Positions 39,928 through 49,868 of a stretch of 64,000 bases of DNA are shown here, piece after piece. The stretch spans positions 1 to 64,000 of the IMG/VR virus record IMGVR_UViG_3300025929_000016; one strand, given 5' to 3'. The notes beneath the pieces were generated by a model. It worked only from the letters and a program-made list of their open reading frames with translations. It was not told where the DNA came from and did not search any database. Source of the stretch: a virus. A program made the translations under genes and the position numbers. Every line of letters starts with the position of its first letter. Within the stretch, counting starts at the first letter, position 1.

Positions 39928-42900
39928 TTAGATTGGCAAGATGCCGGTGCCATTGAGAGTCAATGTTTCGACTTCGCCGGTGCTTTGGGTGACGCTGGAG
40001 CCATTGGCTGTTGCAATGAAGCGGTACTTCACTTTGCCGATGGTCGCTGGCCGCTGCATCGTCATCGTGCCGTTTTTCTGTGGCATGTTGAATGGGCCTT
40101 GTGAATTGCCGCTTGGCTGCGGGTCGATATAGTACACGACCGTCGCTGCGACGTCATTCTGCGTGTTGGCGTTGACCGTTACTTTGGCAACGTTGCCAGA
40201 CAGGATGCTTTCGTTCGGCGTAGCAATGCTGAGGGTTGGCGGTGGGAACGGGTTGTTCTCCGTTGGCGGAGGCGTATCGCTCGCGTTGCCCACACCACCA
40301 GTATCGTACAGTAGACCACCAGCGCCAGCAATTTCAAACGACGCCATGCCGGGGATCGGATTTGTACCACCGCCGTTCGTTAGCGTACCTGTGGCGTTGT
40401 ATTTGCCGGGGAAGATACGGTCAATGTCCAGCGTAGCCAGTCCAGGACTGAGTACAAGGGGAACCGGTCCGACTGCCTGCGCACCAGTAGATCCTTCTTG
40501 CGGCGTTAGCGTAACCATGCCCGACGTTGGGCTATTGGTAGTGGTGATGGAGTAGCGGCGAGTTGCACCGTCAGTTTCCTGGACAGTGATGGTACCAGTT
40601 GCCAGCGGAGTAGCCGGAGTGCGTTGGAATGCACCAGCATCAGGCATCGTTCCACGGTTGTTACCGTTCGCATCGTTCCGGGAGATCGAGAACTGCGACG
40701 CACCGTTGATCATCTTCGACCCTGCCGCAGGACGAGCGTCGTTGGCCGATTCGAAGAACTGACCTGGCGAGTAGATAATCTTCGCGCCCTCATCGAACGT
40801 CGTTGGTGTGTCGGTGTAGTTGTGATCGCCACCACCGCCAGCAGTCGACGGAGTGCCGCCGCATTGCGAGAAGATGTTATCCTGGATGAACGCACCGTTG
40901 CCGGTGATTGCCGCATTGCCAGCACCCGCACCGCGACGCTTGAACGTGTTGCGTTTGACATTACCGCTGAAGCTGTTGAGGATACCGCCAGCATCTGCTC
41001 CGTCGTGGATAACAAGATTGTCTTCCATAACGAAACCGTTGGCGTATTCACCAGTAACAATCGGCTTGACGCTCGAAGTGGACAGCATCCGGTTTGCACG
41101 GATACCGCAGGCATCACCACCTTGGCCCCAACCGTCGCGACGGAAGACCCAACTACCCGCCGTTTGGATAACGTTGAAGCCTTCGATATACAGTCCAACC
41201 TTGACGCGAGAGTCGCCATTCAGCAAGATTTTGATGCCTTGGCTGATTGCGGTCACGTTGCCTGGAGCGTTGTCAGCTTCGATATCGCTGTAGCCCATGC
41301 CTGGATATGGACGCATGTAACCGACATTGTTCGTGTCCGACCAGCCGGGGCCGATCTGCTGATTGGTCAGGTCGATGTCCTTACGGCACAGAACGACGAA
41401 TGGGCCGTTGTCCGTAAGCAACGTGCTTTGACTTCCTGTCCATGCAGCAACTTGCGTTGCATTGGTGAAATCGTCGCCCGGTTGGTCACCGTAGATCATC
41501 ACACGGTATCCTGGGATAACCGGCTTAGGCTGTGCGCCAGCGGCCAGCGGCGTAACCGGGGCCGAGGCAGACGATGGATCAGACGAGTTGATAACGTTAC
41601 GAGCGCGCACCGTGTACGTGACAGGTGAGCCGTTGGTTGCCGCCAGCGTAGCAGGAGGCGCAGCGACCGTGACCGTATGGCCGTCGGAACCGAGAACAGT
41701 GTAGTCCAGGATTGGCTTGCCGCCATCGCTGGAAGGCGCAGACCAGTTGACAGACACAGTACCATCGCCCGCCGTAGCAACAACGTTGCCCGGTGGATTC
41801 GGCTTTGTTGAAGCATCCACAATCGGTGCCGTGCCGGACGCTTGCGTAGTGAACACAAACGGTTGGGACATCGGGCCGAAACCGATCTGGCTGTAGGCAC
41901 GAGCAGTGAGCGTGTACGTGGTATTCGGATTCAGATTGACCAGCTTGGCACCGTCGACGCTAACGTCAAAGAACTGACCTACGTCCTGGGCCGTGCCTGG
42001 AGTGATATTAAATTCTATACTCTCAGTCGTACCACCATTCGCCGCTGGCACTTGATAGTTGACTTGATAGGTATCTTGTGACGTGCTGGCTTTCACAATG
42101 CTGGTAATCACAACCGGGCCGGGAGCTTGTGCAACTGGAGCAGAGTAGGTGCGAACGATCTGGTAAGGTGCGCCAGAGAGCGAAGCCAGCGTGGATGCCG
42201 ACACAGAGCTTGTGGAGTGTGCGTACATTTCCAGCAGCAGACCCTGTTGCCAGTCGCCACGGAATTGCTCACAACCAAGCATTTCACCACCAGCAAAGCT
42301 GATTTCTTGCGAGTTCATTGAAACCGCAGCATTGCCGTTGACCGAAATAGCCGACGTACCGTCTTGATAGCGAGTAACCGCAATGACGTTCTTGCCGAAA
42401 GAAATCTGGTTTTCGATCAGTGCCAACTGTATGATGTTCGGCACTGCAACGTCGACCTTCAGTTGCGGAGTGATTGTTATCTTGAGGCCTTCTTTGACAT
42501 AACCGCTTTGCGAGTTAGCTGAGGCTGACCAGATATGCATGTTGTTGCCGATATCTGAAGGCACTTCGAAAGCAAACACTCGCGTGAACGTGGGATTGTT
42601 CAACCCGTTCTGCGAAGCATCTGCCGTGAACCGTGCAGAGGTTGTGCTGTACAAGATATTCCACGAATCGGAATCTTCCGACAACAGACCCGCGTCGCCG
42701 TTGTAGACGAGATCTTGTTGCGCACGGCCGAAGCTCGTGTGGCCCATGCCGGTAGATCCCAACACCCAGACCATCGGGCTTGGAAGCAATGTGTTTGTGG
42801 TATCGATGGCAATAGGTGTCTCTGGGCGACCGGCACTGTCTGCACCATCACCATCAAAGTGGTACAGAGCGAGTAGATTCGGTGCGCTGCTGCTGACCGG

Positions 42901-43449
42901 TGCGGTAGGCGGTGTGAAGTTGCTCGACCCGTATTTGTCGCCGCGAGTGAAAACAACCTCGTCCATTTCGCCGTCGAAGACTGCTGACCCATCTGCTTTG
43001 GCGCCGATGAAAAATGGTGTATCTTCGTAGTTGGCGTTGCCCCATGCCGAGCTGTAGGGCCAACTGGTTCCTGACAACAAGACACCGTCGATAAAGAACC
43101 GCTGAGCGCCGGCCATCTGACCATTGACACCGTCTAGATAGACAGCCACATGGTGCCATTGACCATCGCGCTTATCATAGCTGGAACCATTAAAGCCTTC
43201 ATTACCGGCTTTACCGGTCACCCATCCATTCTCCATGAACAACTGAAGACCTTGCTGTTGGAACAGCATGTGTCCACCAACAGACCCAGGAGCGGCTTTG
43301 AACCACAGCTCCATTGTGAAGGAGATGTAATTTCCCGGCTTGCCTGTGATCGGCGGCGTGGAGGCTTGACCGTAGCCTCCGCTACGGCTTTTGCCGAACT
43401 TGCCGCTGTTATTGAACGCAGCATTGGTCAATGTTAATTTGTGCGACAT
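39928..43449 (-). CDS. large modular tail spike/fibre: LamG, FN3 and beta-helix domains, 1173 aa
   Basis: The start (LTLTNAAFNNSGKFGKS) and YISFTMELWFKAAPGSVGGH...FNGSSYDKRDGQWHHVAVYL form a LamG/concanavalin-like domain (residues 1-230). A second LamG-like part spans about 240-430. Two fibronectin type III domains follow (TYQVNYQVPAANGGTTESIE; PPGNVVATAGDGTVSVNWSA), then a right-handed beta-helix (about 650-950; VEGFNVIQTAG-like, NTFKRRGAGAGNAAITGNGA). The end has Ig-like strands. It should be a glycan-binding or glycan-cutting receptor protein. No catalytic residues can be assigned from reading alone. Confidence 0.75.
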   Translation of the reverse strand: MSHKLTLTNAAFNNSGKFGKSRSGGYGQASTPPITGKPGNYISFTMELWFKAAPGSVGGHMLFQQQGLQLFMENGWVTGKAGNEGFNGSSYDKRDGQWHHVAVYLDGVNGQMAGAQRFFIDGVLLSGTSWPYSSAWGNANYEDTPFFIGAKADGSAVFDGEMDEVVFTRGDKYGSSNFTPPTAPVSSSAPNLLALYHFDGDGADSAGRPETPIAIDTTNTLLPSPMVWVLGSTGMGHTSFGRAQQDLVYNGDAGLLSEDSDSWNILYSTTSARFTADASQNGLNNPTFTRVFAFEVPSDIGNNMHIWSASANSQSGYVKEGLKITITPQLKVDVAVPNIIQLALIENQISFGKNVIAVTRYQDGTSAISVNGNAAVSMNSQEISFAGGEMLGCEQFRGDWQQGLLLEMYAHSTSSVSASTLASLSGAPYQIVRTYSAPVAQAPGPVVITSIVKASTSQDTYQVNYQVPAANGGTTESIEFNITPGTAQDVGQFFDVSVDGAKLVNLNPNTTYTLTARAYSQIGFGPMSQPFVFTTQASGTAPIVDASTKPNPPGNVVATAGDGTVSVNWSAPSSDGGKPILDYTVLGSDGHTVTVAAPPATLAATNGSPVTYTVRARNVINSSDPSSASAPVTPLAAGAQPKPVIPGYRVMIYGDQPGDDFTNATQVAAWTGSQSTLLTDNGPFVVLCRKDIDLTNQQIGPGWSDTNNVGYMRPYPGMGYSDIEADNAPGNVTAISQGIKILLNGDSRVKVGLYIEGFNVIQTAGSWVFRRDGWGQGGDACGIRANRMLSTSSVKPIVTGEYANGFVMEDNLVIHDGADAGGILNSFSGNVKRNTFKRRGAGAGNAAITGNGAFIQDNIFSQCGGTPSTAGGGGDHNYTDTPTTFDEGAKIIYSPGQFFESANDARPAAGSKMINGASQFSISRNDANGNNRGTMPDAGAFQRTPATPLATGTITVQETDGATRRYSITTTNSPTSGMVTLTPQEGSTGAQAVGPVPLVLSPGLATLDIDRIFPGKYNATGTLTNGGGTNPIPGMASFEIAGAGGLLYDTGGVGNASDTPPPTENNPFPPPTLSIATPNESILSGNVAKVTVNANTQNDVAATVVYYIDPQPSGNSQGPFNMPQKNGTMTMQRPATIGKVKYRFIATANGSSVTQSTGEVETLTLNGTGILPI

Positions 43450-43464
43450 GTAATTATTCCTTTA

Positions 43465-46053
43465 TTAGGCTGGACCAAGTACGAGTGGAGGCTTGATCTG
43501 GGCAACGCCTGGATAGCCAAAAATGTGATCACGATCACGTTGAGTTGCAGGATCACCCGCTGCTGCTACGTAGTCGGCAATGGCACCGTATTCGTAGTCC
43601 AGTACAGCACATGCAGCTTGAATATCCGGGTTGACAAACTCTGGGAAGTAGTCCCGACGGATATACGGGTACATGGCACGAGGATGGAAGTTAACTTCAC
43701 GGTCATTGGTCAAGCTGCCGTCAGCATTGTGGAACATGCCGGTCTGACCAACTTTCTGCTCGTGGCGATTACCGTAGTCCGTCCAGTCATTGGGCACACC
43801 TAACGATGTTCCCCAATTTTCGTAGGCGATGTAGCAGCCTGTTTTGAGGATCTTGCCGCAGCACTGTTTGTCCATGCCTTGAATCTGCATATCCATCACA
43901 GCCTTGCACTGACCGCCTTTCGCGTACATAACGCTCCAGATGCCGGTCTGTTTCATGAGGGCCAGGACACCGGCCATGTAGAAGCCGAGACCACCGCCTT
44001 GAATGAAAGAACCTTGACCGTCGTCGGTGTGAGCAACTGGAACGCCAAGATTGCGCATACCTTTGTAGAAGTCATCTTGGTTGTTGTCAATGAAAGCAGG
44101 TACGTAGATATCACGGTAGATACCTGACATGTGATTGACGAACATTTCTTCAATCTTTGCCCGGCTGATGCCCAAACGGTGCGAGGAAGCCAGCTTCCAG
44201 GCAATGGTGAAGCAGAGCCAGTACCATGCTTGCGAGCGAACCATGTAGTCGCCACGATTCAGACCGCCGCCACCTGCCAGTTGATATAGCGCATCCCACT
44301 TGGAGGCGATTGCAGAGCGAACGCTGTTCGTGAAGATTGCACCCCATCCTGCGTTACCGTAGGAGTGCAGACCGTCGCGGCTCCAGCCAGACCACACGAA
44401 GCGACCATTCTTGTCGCGATGGGAGTCGTTGTCACCGTCGCGCATGTCGCCGAGTAGGCTGATTTTCTTCGGGCCGAACGATGGGCGGCTGTCGTAGTAC
44501 GTGCGGGTGAAACCCCAGTCACGGAACAGTTCGTCGTTATCGGCGGCGAGTTGCAGCGTGTTCGGGTTCTTGCACCAGTGATTACTGTGGTTGTGGTAAG
44601 CCTTGATGGAGGCGCGGGCCATGCTCTTCCAAGGCACGTTGCCAGCCAGACGAGAGCCGTTAGGGTCGGAACCCCACAGAGCCAGAATCGACGGAATTGG
44701 CGCACGGTCAAAGCGAGGACCACCGGGGCCGGTGTACCAGTTGTGACCGGAGAACGAACCCGGCTCGTAGTCCCAGCCGTCGCGCCATGGGCCACTGTCG
44801 GCCGAGCCGTCGTTCTGGTAGAAGTTGCCGGACAGCCATGGATCTCCAGGAGAGAACGATGGACGATCCTTGTAAGCGCGGGGCCACTGAGTCTGCGCCC
44901 AGAGGGTGTGCAGGCCATTCTTGCTGTTGCCTTGATAGCCGCCGGTCAGCATTGGCTCGACACCGTTGACCGTGTAGTGCGACTTGGCACGGGAAGGACG
45001 CTTGGCACCGTCGACCATACCAGCATACATCGTGCTTAGGATAGGCGACATGACCTGCGGCGTGTTTTCCCATGTCAGTTGCATACCGGTGTTCCAGTAC
45101 GGACGGACAGGAGTAGATGTGTCACTACCGAGGACGTATGGTTGACCATTGATAGGCAAACCGTCTTGCATTTGGAACGTGTACAGCGGGACACCAGCAG
45201 CGTTCTTCATGATGACTTTGAACGGTGCAGGGAAGGTATTGTGCGTGGACTGATCGTACGTATCGGAGCCAGGATAGCTCGTCCAGGTCGGGTGACGAAC
45301 AGCAGCGGCGCCGATAACTTCGTACAGCGGCAGGTTGCCCGCTTCCGTATTGCCTTGGTGCGATGCCAGCAGTGTAAAGCCGAACTCGACTTTGTCGTTG
45401 CCGTTACCGTGCAGAACGCCGGTGGTAGATTGATACACGGCACAGTCGCCGTTCACAAGCGCCATGGCTGCATCTTCGTAGACCCAGTCGTCGTCACGGC
45501 TATCGATGATCGTGCTGCCCGACATGAATGGGTTGGCCGGATCGGTGAAGTTCCAGACTTCGAAAATGTGCGGCGCATTTGCATCCAGAGCAGGAGCAGC
45601 CGGGCCGGTGCCGGAAGGCTTAAACCGCTTGCCGGAGATGGAAAAGTCCGACGTAACCGACAGACCATTCGTGGTCGTGAATGGTGCGGTTGCTTTCCAG
45701 TCGCCGTTAGGTCCGAGGGAACCTTGAATCCAGCGGCTACCATCGGCGCTTTGCATGCGCAGGACTGACTTGCCGACCGATGTGTCGGCTGCAAGTTGAA
45801 CAGTCGTGCCTTTCAAAATACCGAGGTCTTTGATCCGACCAGACTGAATCTTGAGCGGACCATTGGAGCCAACGTTGCGGAAAATAGCGCCTGTCGACCA
45901 CGCATCCGTTGCATTTGGATTTGGGTCGTTCTTGCAGATGATCCGACGACCTGAGTTGCCGAGCGCCGCTTGAATAACAGCGGCGTCCTGCAACTTGTTG
46001 GGAGAAGCATCCAACTCAAGACGAGTTTGGGGATCGCATTTAAAGTCTGACAT
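43465..46053 (-). CDS. large Trp/Tyr/His-rich tail spike of unknown type, 862 aa
   Basis: The N-terminus (CDPQTRLELDASPNKLQDAA) and KIQSGRIKDLGILKGTTVQL resemble a fibre attachment/beta segment. The rest is rich in Trp, Tyr, His and Asp (HTLWAQTQWPRAYKD, YYDSRPSFGPKKISLLGDMR, HNHSNHW). Helical repeats such as SQAWYWLCFTIAWKLASSHR and ISRAKIEEMFVNHMSGIYRD suggest an (alpha/alpha) toroid, a fold used by several glycan-degrading enzymes. It sits in the receptor-binding cluster, so a capsule or exopolysaccharide depolymerase is inferred. No family is recognised with confidence. Confidence 0.6.
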   Translation of the reverse strand: MSDFKCDPQTRLELDASPNKLQDAAVIQAALGNSGRRIICKNDPNPNATDAWSTGAIFRNVGSNGPLKIQSGRIKDLGILKGTTVQLAADTSVGKSVLRMQSADGSRWIQGSLGPNGDWKATAPFTTTNGLSVTSDFSISGKRFKPSGTGPAAPALDANAPHIFEVWNFTDPANPFMSGSTIIDSRDDDWVYEDAAMALVNGDCAVYQSTTGVLHGNGNDKVEFGFTLLASHQGNTEAGNLPLYEVIGAAAVRHPTWTSYPGSDTYDQSTHNTFPAPFKVIMKNAAGVPLYTFQMQDGLPINGQPYVLGSDTSTPVRPYWNTGMQLTWENTPQVMSPILSTMYAGMVDGAKRPSRAKSHYTVNGVEPMLTGGYQGNSKNGLHTLWAQTQWPRAYKDRPSFSPGDPWLSGNFYQNDGSADSGPWRDGWDYEPGSFSGHNWYTGPGGPRFDRAPIPSILALWGSDPNGSRLAGNVPWKSMARASIKAYHNHSNHWCKNPNTLQLAADNDELFRDWGFTRTYYDSRPSFGPKKISLLGDMRDGDNDSHRDKNGRFVWSGWSRDGLHSYGNAGWGAIFTNSVRSAIASKWDALYQLAGGGGLNRGDYMVRSQAWYWLCFTIAWKLASSHRLGISRAKIEEMFVNHMSGIYRDIYVPAFIDNNQDDFYKGMRNLGVPVAHTDDGQGSFIQGGGLGFYMAGVLALMKQTGIWSVMYAKGGQCKAVMDMQIQGMDKQCCGKILKTGCYIAYENWGTSLGVPNDWTDYGNRHEQKVGQTGMFHNADGSLTNDREVNFHPRAMYPYIRRDYFPEFVNPDIQAACAVLDYEYGAIADYVAAAGDPATQRDRDHIFGYPGVAQIKPPLVLGPA

Positions 46054-46062
46054 TGTTTTCCC

Positions 46063-48039
46063 TTAGACAGGAGTTACGGCCATTGGCTGAACACCAATCA
46101 AGCCTTGTGGACCTTGAGGACCGGAAGTGTAACGAACAATCACACGCCCGCGCATGCCGTTCGCATCGCTACCAGCCCACTGATGACCAGGAGCATTTGG
46201 CGACTCGAATGTGCAATCTTCGCAAATGACATCGACATCTGGATCTTCGTTCCAGATGAAGGAAGACTGATTAGCGCCACCTTTTTCATTATAGAAGTGC
46301 CAACGCTTGAAGATGTATTCACGAGGGCGGCTGGTATCCACACCCTCGTCGGCGATACGCACCATGTCGTTCTGGGCAGCATTCGCATACTTGTTGCTGC
46401 GACCATCAGTGAAGTAACCACGGCCACCGTTCGGCAGCTCGATCTCACGACCGGTTTCCGAGTTGTCAGTGATAACACGAGTCAGACGAGTGACAGCAGC
46501 GCGGGACTTGACATTGTGGCCGAGCTTGTTGCCACGGAATGTAGTCTGCGTCGCATCCCAATCTGCATTGGAGTGGCCCATGTAGATACCATGCGTCAGT
46601 CCATCGTCGCCCACCGCGTTCGCATAGACGTCGCAGTTGAACATGTGGATCGTGCCGGTATAGTCATCAGCCGGGTTCGCGTTGCCGAGGTTGCCGGACA
46701 AGCAACCATTCTCGTTATCCGTAAGGACGACGTTGTTGAGCCAGACTTCCGAGTTGCCGGTCAGCGAAAGACCTTGCGCAGCGTGGGCACCGCCAGATTG
46801 CTCGCGAGCACCTGACAGAATCAAGTCCTGAATGGTTACTTTGGCATTCCGGCCAACCGCGATAACACCACGGTCAAACGCTGCGCGGATGCCGGGGCCG
46901 GTACGCAGTTCTGCCCGCTTACCGTTCGGCAATGCGCCGGAGACAGTAATCATAGCTCCTGGAGCAGCTTGCTCGATACCGCCGTAGGCTTCTACACCAA
47001 GGCCGTTACGCAGGATCTTGAGCGTTTGGCCGTTCTGCAGTTCTGTCATACCAGCAGGGCCAGTCGGTCCACGAAGGATGTAGTAGCCGGTGCCAGTCGT
47101 GAGGTTGCGGGCGATGAACGAAGGTACGCCGTAGCCGGTGGCCGAACCTGGAGGCGTAACATCAGTTTCCCAGCATTCAGGGAAGCCGACGCCGAGGGAA
47201 CCTGTGTAGTCCGCGCTGAGTTTTGTCAGTCCACCGGGCTGCGTAGCCAGCGTGGGAACGGCACGATTCGGGTGCGCCCAAGCGAGATCCCACTCCATCG
47301 TAAATGGGCCTTGCTCACCTTGCCAGATAGAACACTTGATGGTCTGGCCGAAGTTGTAGCCCTGCGGTGCCAGGAATTTACCGTTCCGCACCAGCTTGAC
47401 ACGGAACCGAGTGCCTTGCACAGCATTGAACGTAACCGTGCCGTCCGAGGCTTGCTGAATCTCGACTTCCGGCGAGAAGGCCTCGCCAGTGCCGTTGCCA
47501 GAAGCTTGATTTCCCCAACCGGCTGCACCGTCAGCGGTGCCGGTCTTGACCACAACTTGACCGATCTGACCACCGGGAGGCAGGCCAGAACCGCTGCCGC
47601 CGCCATTCGCAGGCCACTTGAAGTTCAACTTGCGGTCAGTGGACGGACCTGTCATGCTGATTTGCAGGGGCTGATCAGCCGCCACAATTTCCACCGTACC
47701 AAGGGAGATGTTTGCCGCCGCGCCTGGAGTTCCGCTGCCACCGCCACCGCCACCGACAAGGTTGTTCAGCGGCATTTCCCACACATCGGCCGCAGCATTG
47801 AACATCAGCAAGACGAAGCGGTTCACACCCGATAGGGTGAGGGTTGGGCCAGTGGAACCATCCGGCTGGCGGAACGTACCGGTCGTAGAGCTGATGACGT
47901 AGCTGCCTTCTTGCAATACGAAGAAGCCTACGTCAAACGCATTGGAGTTCGGCGTAAAGTTCAGGACAGGCTGCATATCGCCGTGGAGACCATGGATCTC
48001 TCCGGCGTTAGCGGCTGTGATATTCAGTTCATTAGACAT
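46063..48039 (-). CDS. tail fibre/spike with beta-helix and collagen-like stretches, 658 aa
   Basis: An N-terminal beta domain (GEIHGLHGDMQPVLNF, FVLLMFNAAADVWEMPLN) is followed by Gly-rich linkers. GPTGPAG and, near the end, GPQGPQGLIG look collagen-like. Residues about 385-560 read as a right-handed beta-helix (AKVTIQDLILSGAREQSGGA, NSEVWLNNVVLTDNENGCLS, GTIHMFNCDVYANAV, DATQTTFRGNKLGHNV). It is probably a trimeric receptor-binding protein. The next gene starts close behind. Confidence 0.7.
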   Translation of the reverse strand: MSNELNITAANAGEIHGLHGDMQPVLNFTPNSNAFDVGFFVLQEGSYVISSTTGTFRQPDGSTGPTLTLSGVNRFVLLMFNAAADVWEMPLNNLVGGGGGGSGTPGAAANISLGTVEIVAADQPLQISMTGPSTDRKLNFKWPANGGGSGSGLPPGGQIGQVVVKTGTADGAAGWGNQASGNGTGEAFSPEVEIQQASDGTVTFNAVQGTRFRVKLVRNGKFLAPQGYNFGQTIKCSIWQGEQGPFTMEWDLAWAHPNRAVPTLATQPGGLTKLSADYTGSLGVGFPECWETDVTPPGSATGYGVPSFIARNLTTGTGYYILRGPTGPAGMTELQNGQTLKILRNGLGVEAYGGIEQAAPGAMITVSGALPNGKRAELRTGPGIRAAFDRGVIAVGRNAKVTIQDLILSGAREQSGGAHAAQGLSLTGNSEVWLNNVVLTDNENGCLSGNLGNANPADDYTGTIHMFNCDVYANAVGDDGLTHGIYMGHSNADWDATQTTFRGNKLGHNVKSRAAVTRLTRVITDNSETGREIELPNGGRGYFTDGRSNKYANAAQNDMVRIADEGVDTSRPREYIFKRWHFYNEKGGANQSSFIWNEDPDVDVICEDCTFESPNAPGHQWAGSDANGMRGRVIVRYTSGPQGPQGLIGVQPMAVTPV

Positions 48040-48047
48040 GTTGCTCC

Positions 48048-49349
48048 TTACAGAAGGCCGTCGATAGAGCGTTGGGTGAGCAGCGAAAGAGCAGGTACAA
48101 TTCCCTTGCCGACTGCCGTATCATTGTTCAGGATCAGCATCTTGCCGGAGCCGCTTGGCCCTGCTTCGATGGTGCAAGAACGATCTGCCGAGGTAAGGAC
48201 AGCAGTCCAGACACCAGTATCGATATCGGCGGCCACCATGGTGGAGGCATCCTGCTCGGTAGACAGACCAACTCCTAGGTCTTGACCAGAAATAACGTTG
48301 GTCAGTTGGCCGGTGTAGTTGATCGCAACGATGCTGACACCGTCCCGTTTGAGCGTCAAAACTTGGCTCGTACCAAAGGCAGTTTTTAAGGCCGATATAT
48401 AAGCGGCCCGCTTGCTACCCAACCCTGCCCCCGCTACGGCGGCGCGCACCTGCGCAAGCGTGGCGCTGTCTAGCAGCACTGCCGCCACCGGCGCAACCCC
48501 ACCGTCCCATGGGTACACGGTAACAAGTTTGAACGCAAAACCGCCACCGTTGTTCGTAGGTGCGGGAATGTTCGTACTGTCACCATTGTACTGTATAATG
48601 AATGGTGTGATGACCCAAACACCGCCTTTGATCAAGTCCAAATCGAGACGGTAGATCGCGCCCGGCTGAACAGAGAAGGCAGGTGTGGTATTGCCGGAAT
48701 ACTGGAATCCTGGACCGAAGGTGAGTGTGCGACCGCCTTGGCTGTCTTGTTGGAAGATCAGGCGAATACGGTCACCTGCTTGATAGCCGGTCGGCGTGTC
48801 GATGGTGACATTGCGCGTCATCAGCAGTAGGAAGTTGTTGCTGTTCGCGTTGTTCATCAGCGCGTGACCGTCGGCGCCAATCGGCAGGTCGACTTCCGGG
48901 CGGAAGCCTGTCGCTACAGATTGGTCACCCCAAGCGATATCGTAATCGTTATTGCTCAGCTTTTTGGGAATCTGGCCGGCGCTACCGCCTTTCGGCAGAC
49001 CAGCACCTGGAGCACCTGGAGCGCCTGCACTGAGGTTCAGACGGAGCAGTGCTGCTGTGATTTTCGCGTCAATCAGTGCTTCTTCAGCTGTGTCGTCAAC
49101 GATTTCAACGTCGGGAATGGTCAGGTCAACGTAGCCGTCCTTGTGGAAGGATAGCGTATAGCGACCGTCCATCACATAGAACGAGTAGAAACCTAGAGCA
49201 TCGGTACGGACAGGGTTGGAAATCTGATTGGCCGTAGAATTAGCGCCGTAGAGCGTGGCAAGAGAGCCGTTCGGGTTGGAGACGGTGACGAAAGCACCTT
49301 CAATCGCATCACCGTGGGGATCTTGATAGTTATCGAAATATTTCTTCAC
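48048..49349 (-). CDS. tail fibre with N-terminal Ig/carboxypeptidase-like module, 433 aa
   Basis: Starts at GTG 49349 (AAAGGATTTTGTGTG). The N-terminal 85 residues (IEGAFVTVSNPNGSLATLYG, NPVRTDALGFYSFYVMDGRY TLSF) form the carboxypeptidase-regulatory-like module often used to attach fibres. A collagen-like linker (GAPGAPGAG) and beta domains follow, with a C-terminal region (ATLAQVRAAVAGAGLGSKRA, TIEAGPSGSGKMLILNND). It is the first fibre gene behind the late promoter at 49385 and may be the particle-proximal part. Confidence 0.7.
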   Translation of the reverse strand: MKKYFDNYQDPHGDAIEGAFVTVSNPNGSLATLYGANSTANQISNPVRTDALGFYSFYVMDGRYTLSFHKDGYVDLTIPDVEIVDDTAEEALIDAKITAALLRLNLSAGAPGAPGAGLPKGGSAGQIPKKLSNNDYDIAWGDQSVATGFRPEVDLPIGADGHALMNNANSNNFLLLMTRNVTIDTPTGYQAGDRIRLIFQQDSQGGRTLTFGPGFQYSGNTTPAFSVQPGAIYRLDLDLIKGGVWVITPFIIQYNGDSTNIPAPTNNGGGFAFKLVTVYPWDGGVAPVAAVLLDSATLAQVRAAVAGAGLGSKRAAYISALKTAFGTSQVLTLKRDGVSIVAINYTGQLTNVISGQDLGVGLSTEQDASTMVAADIDTGVWTAVLTSADRSCTIEAGPSGSGKMLILNNDTAVGKGIVPALSLLTQRSIDGLL

Positions 49350-49384
49350 ACAAAATCCTTTAGTTTAGCGGTGGATTATGTGTG

Positions 49385-49413
49385 AGTATAGCACGAGGGC
49401 AACTTGCTGGCAA
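49385..49413 (-). promoter_or_regulatory. late promoter, TTGC...GCAA family, extended -10
   Basis: On the minus strand TTGCCA (49408-49413), 17 bases and TATACT (49385-49390) preceded by TGC. TTGCCAGCAA forms the dyad; AGTATTTGC lies upstream. It drives the fibre cluster from 49349. Confidence 0.75.
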
Positions 49414-49440
49414 GCAAATACTTGCCAGCGGGCCATGGGA

Positions 49441-49773
49441 TTACAGCGCGACTAGATAGGCATTTATCTTTGCACCGGTGCCAGAAATGGTCACCACACG
49501 ACAGCGAACATAGGCCCATGCATCGGCATTGAGATCGCCGCCCATGACATGATCGTTACCGGAGAGGTTGATTGTATTGAGAATAATCCAGTCACGTGGG
49601 TCTAGATTATTGGTGCCTTCAAACACGATCTGTGTGGCTAATGCGCCAGTACCGTCGATCGTAACTTGGAGGTTCTTGGTCAGTCCGGGAGGGACGAAAT
49701 ATTCGCCTGCGCCGACCGTCGTTTGGTCTTTGAGCATGCGGGTAACGCCAAGGCGTTGATTGCAACCGGTCAT
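49441..49773 (-). CDS. small virion-type protein, 110 aa
   Basis: The protein begins MTGCNQRLGVTRMLKDQTTV with an AGGAG site. It is beta-rich (NLQVTIDGTGALATQIVFEG, DWIILNTINLSGNDHV, AWAYVRCRVVTISGTGAKIN). This type of small beta sandwich follows coat genes in many phages and may decorate the head. It is separated from the coat gene by a terminator. Confidence 0.6.
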   Translation of the reverse strand: MTGCNQRLGVTRMLKDQTTVGAGEYFVPPGLTKNLQVTIDGTGALATQIVFEGTNNLDPRDWIILNTINLSGNDHVMGGDLNADAWAYVRCRVVTISGTGAKINAYLVAL

Positions 49774-49790
49774 ATCAAACTCCTATCTGT

Positions 49791-49827
49791 AAAAATGCCC
49801 CGGAACCTTTGCAGGAACCGGGGCTAA
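49791..49827 (-). terminator. rho-independent terminator after the coat gene
   Basis: GCCCCGG (49797-49803) pairs with CCGGGGC (49818-49824), with an extra CCT/AGG pair inside. On the minus strand ATTTTT follows. It lets coat protein be made in excess of downstream genes. Confidence 0.8.
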
Positions 49828-49868
49828 AATCCCAGGGCAGGGAGGAGACTCAGTGAGGCTCTACAGAC

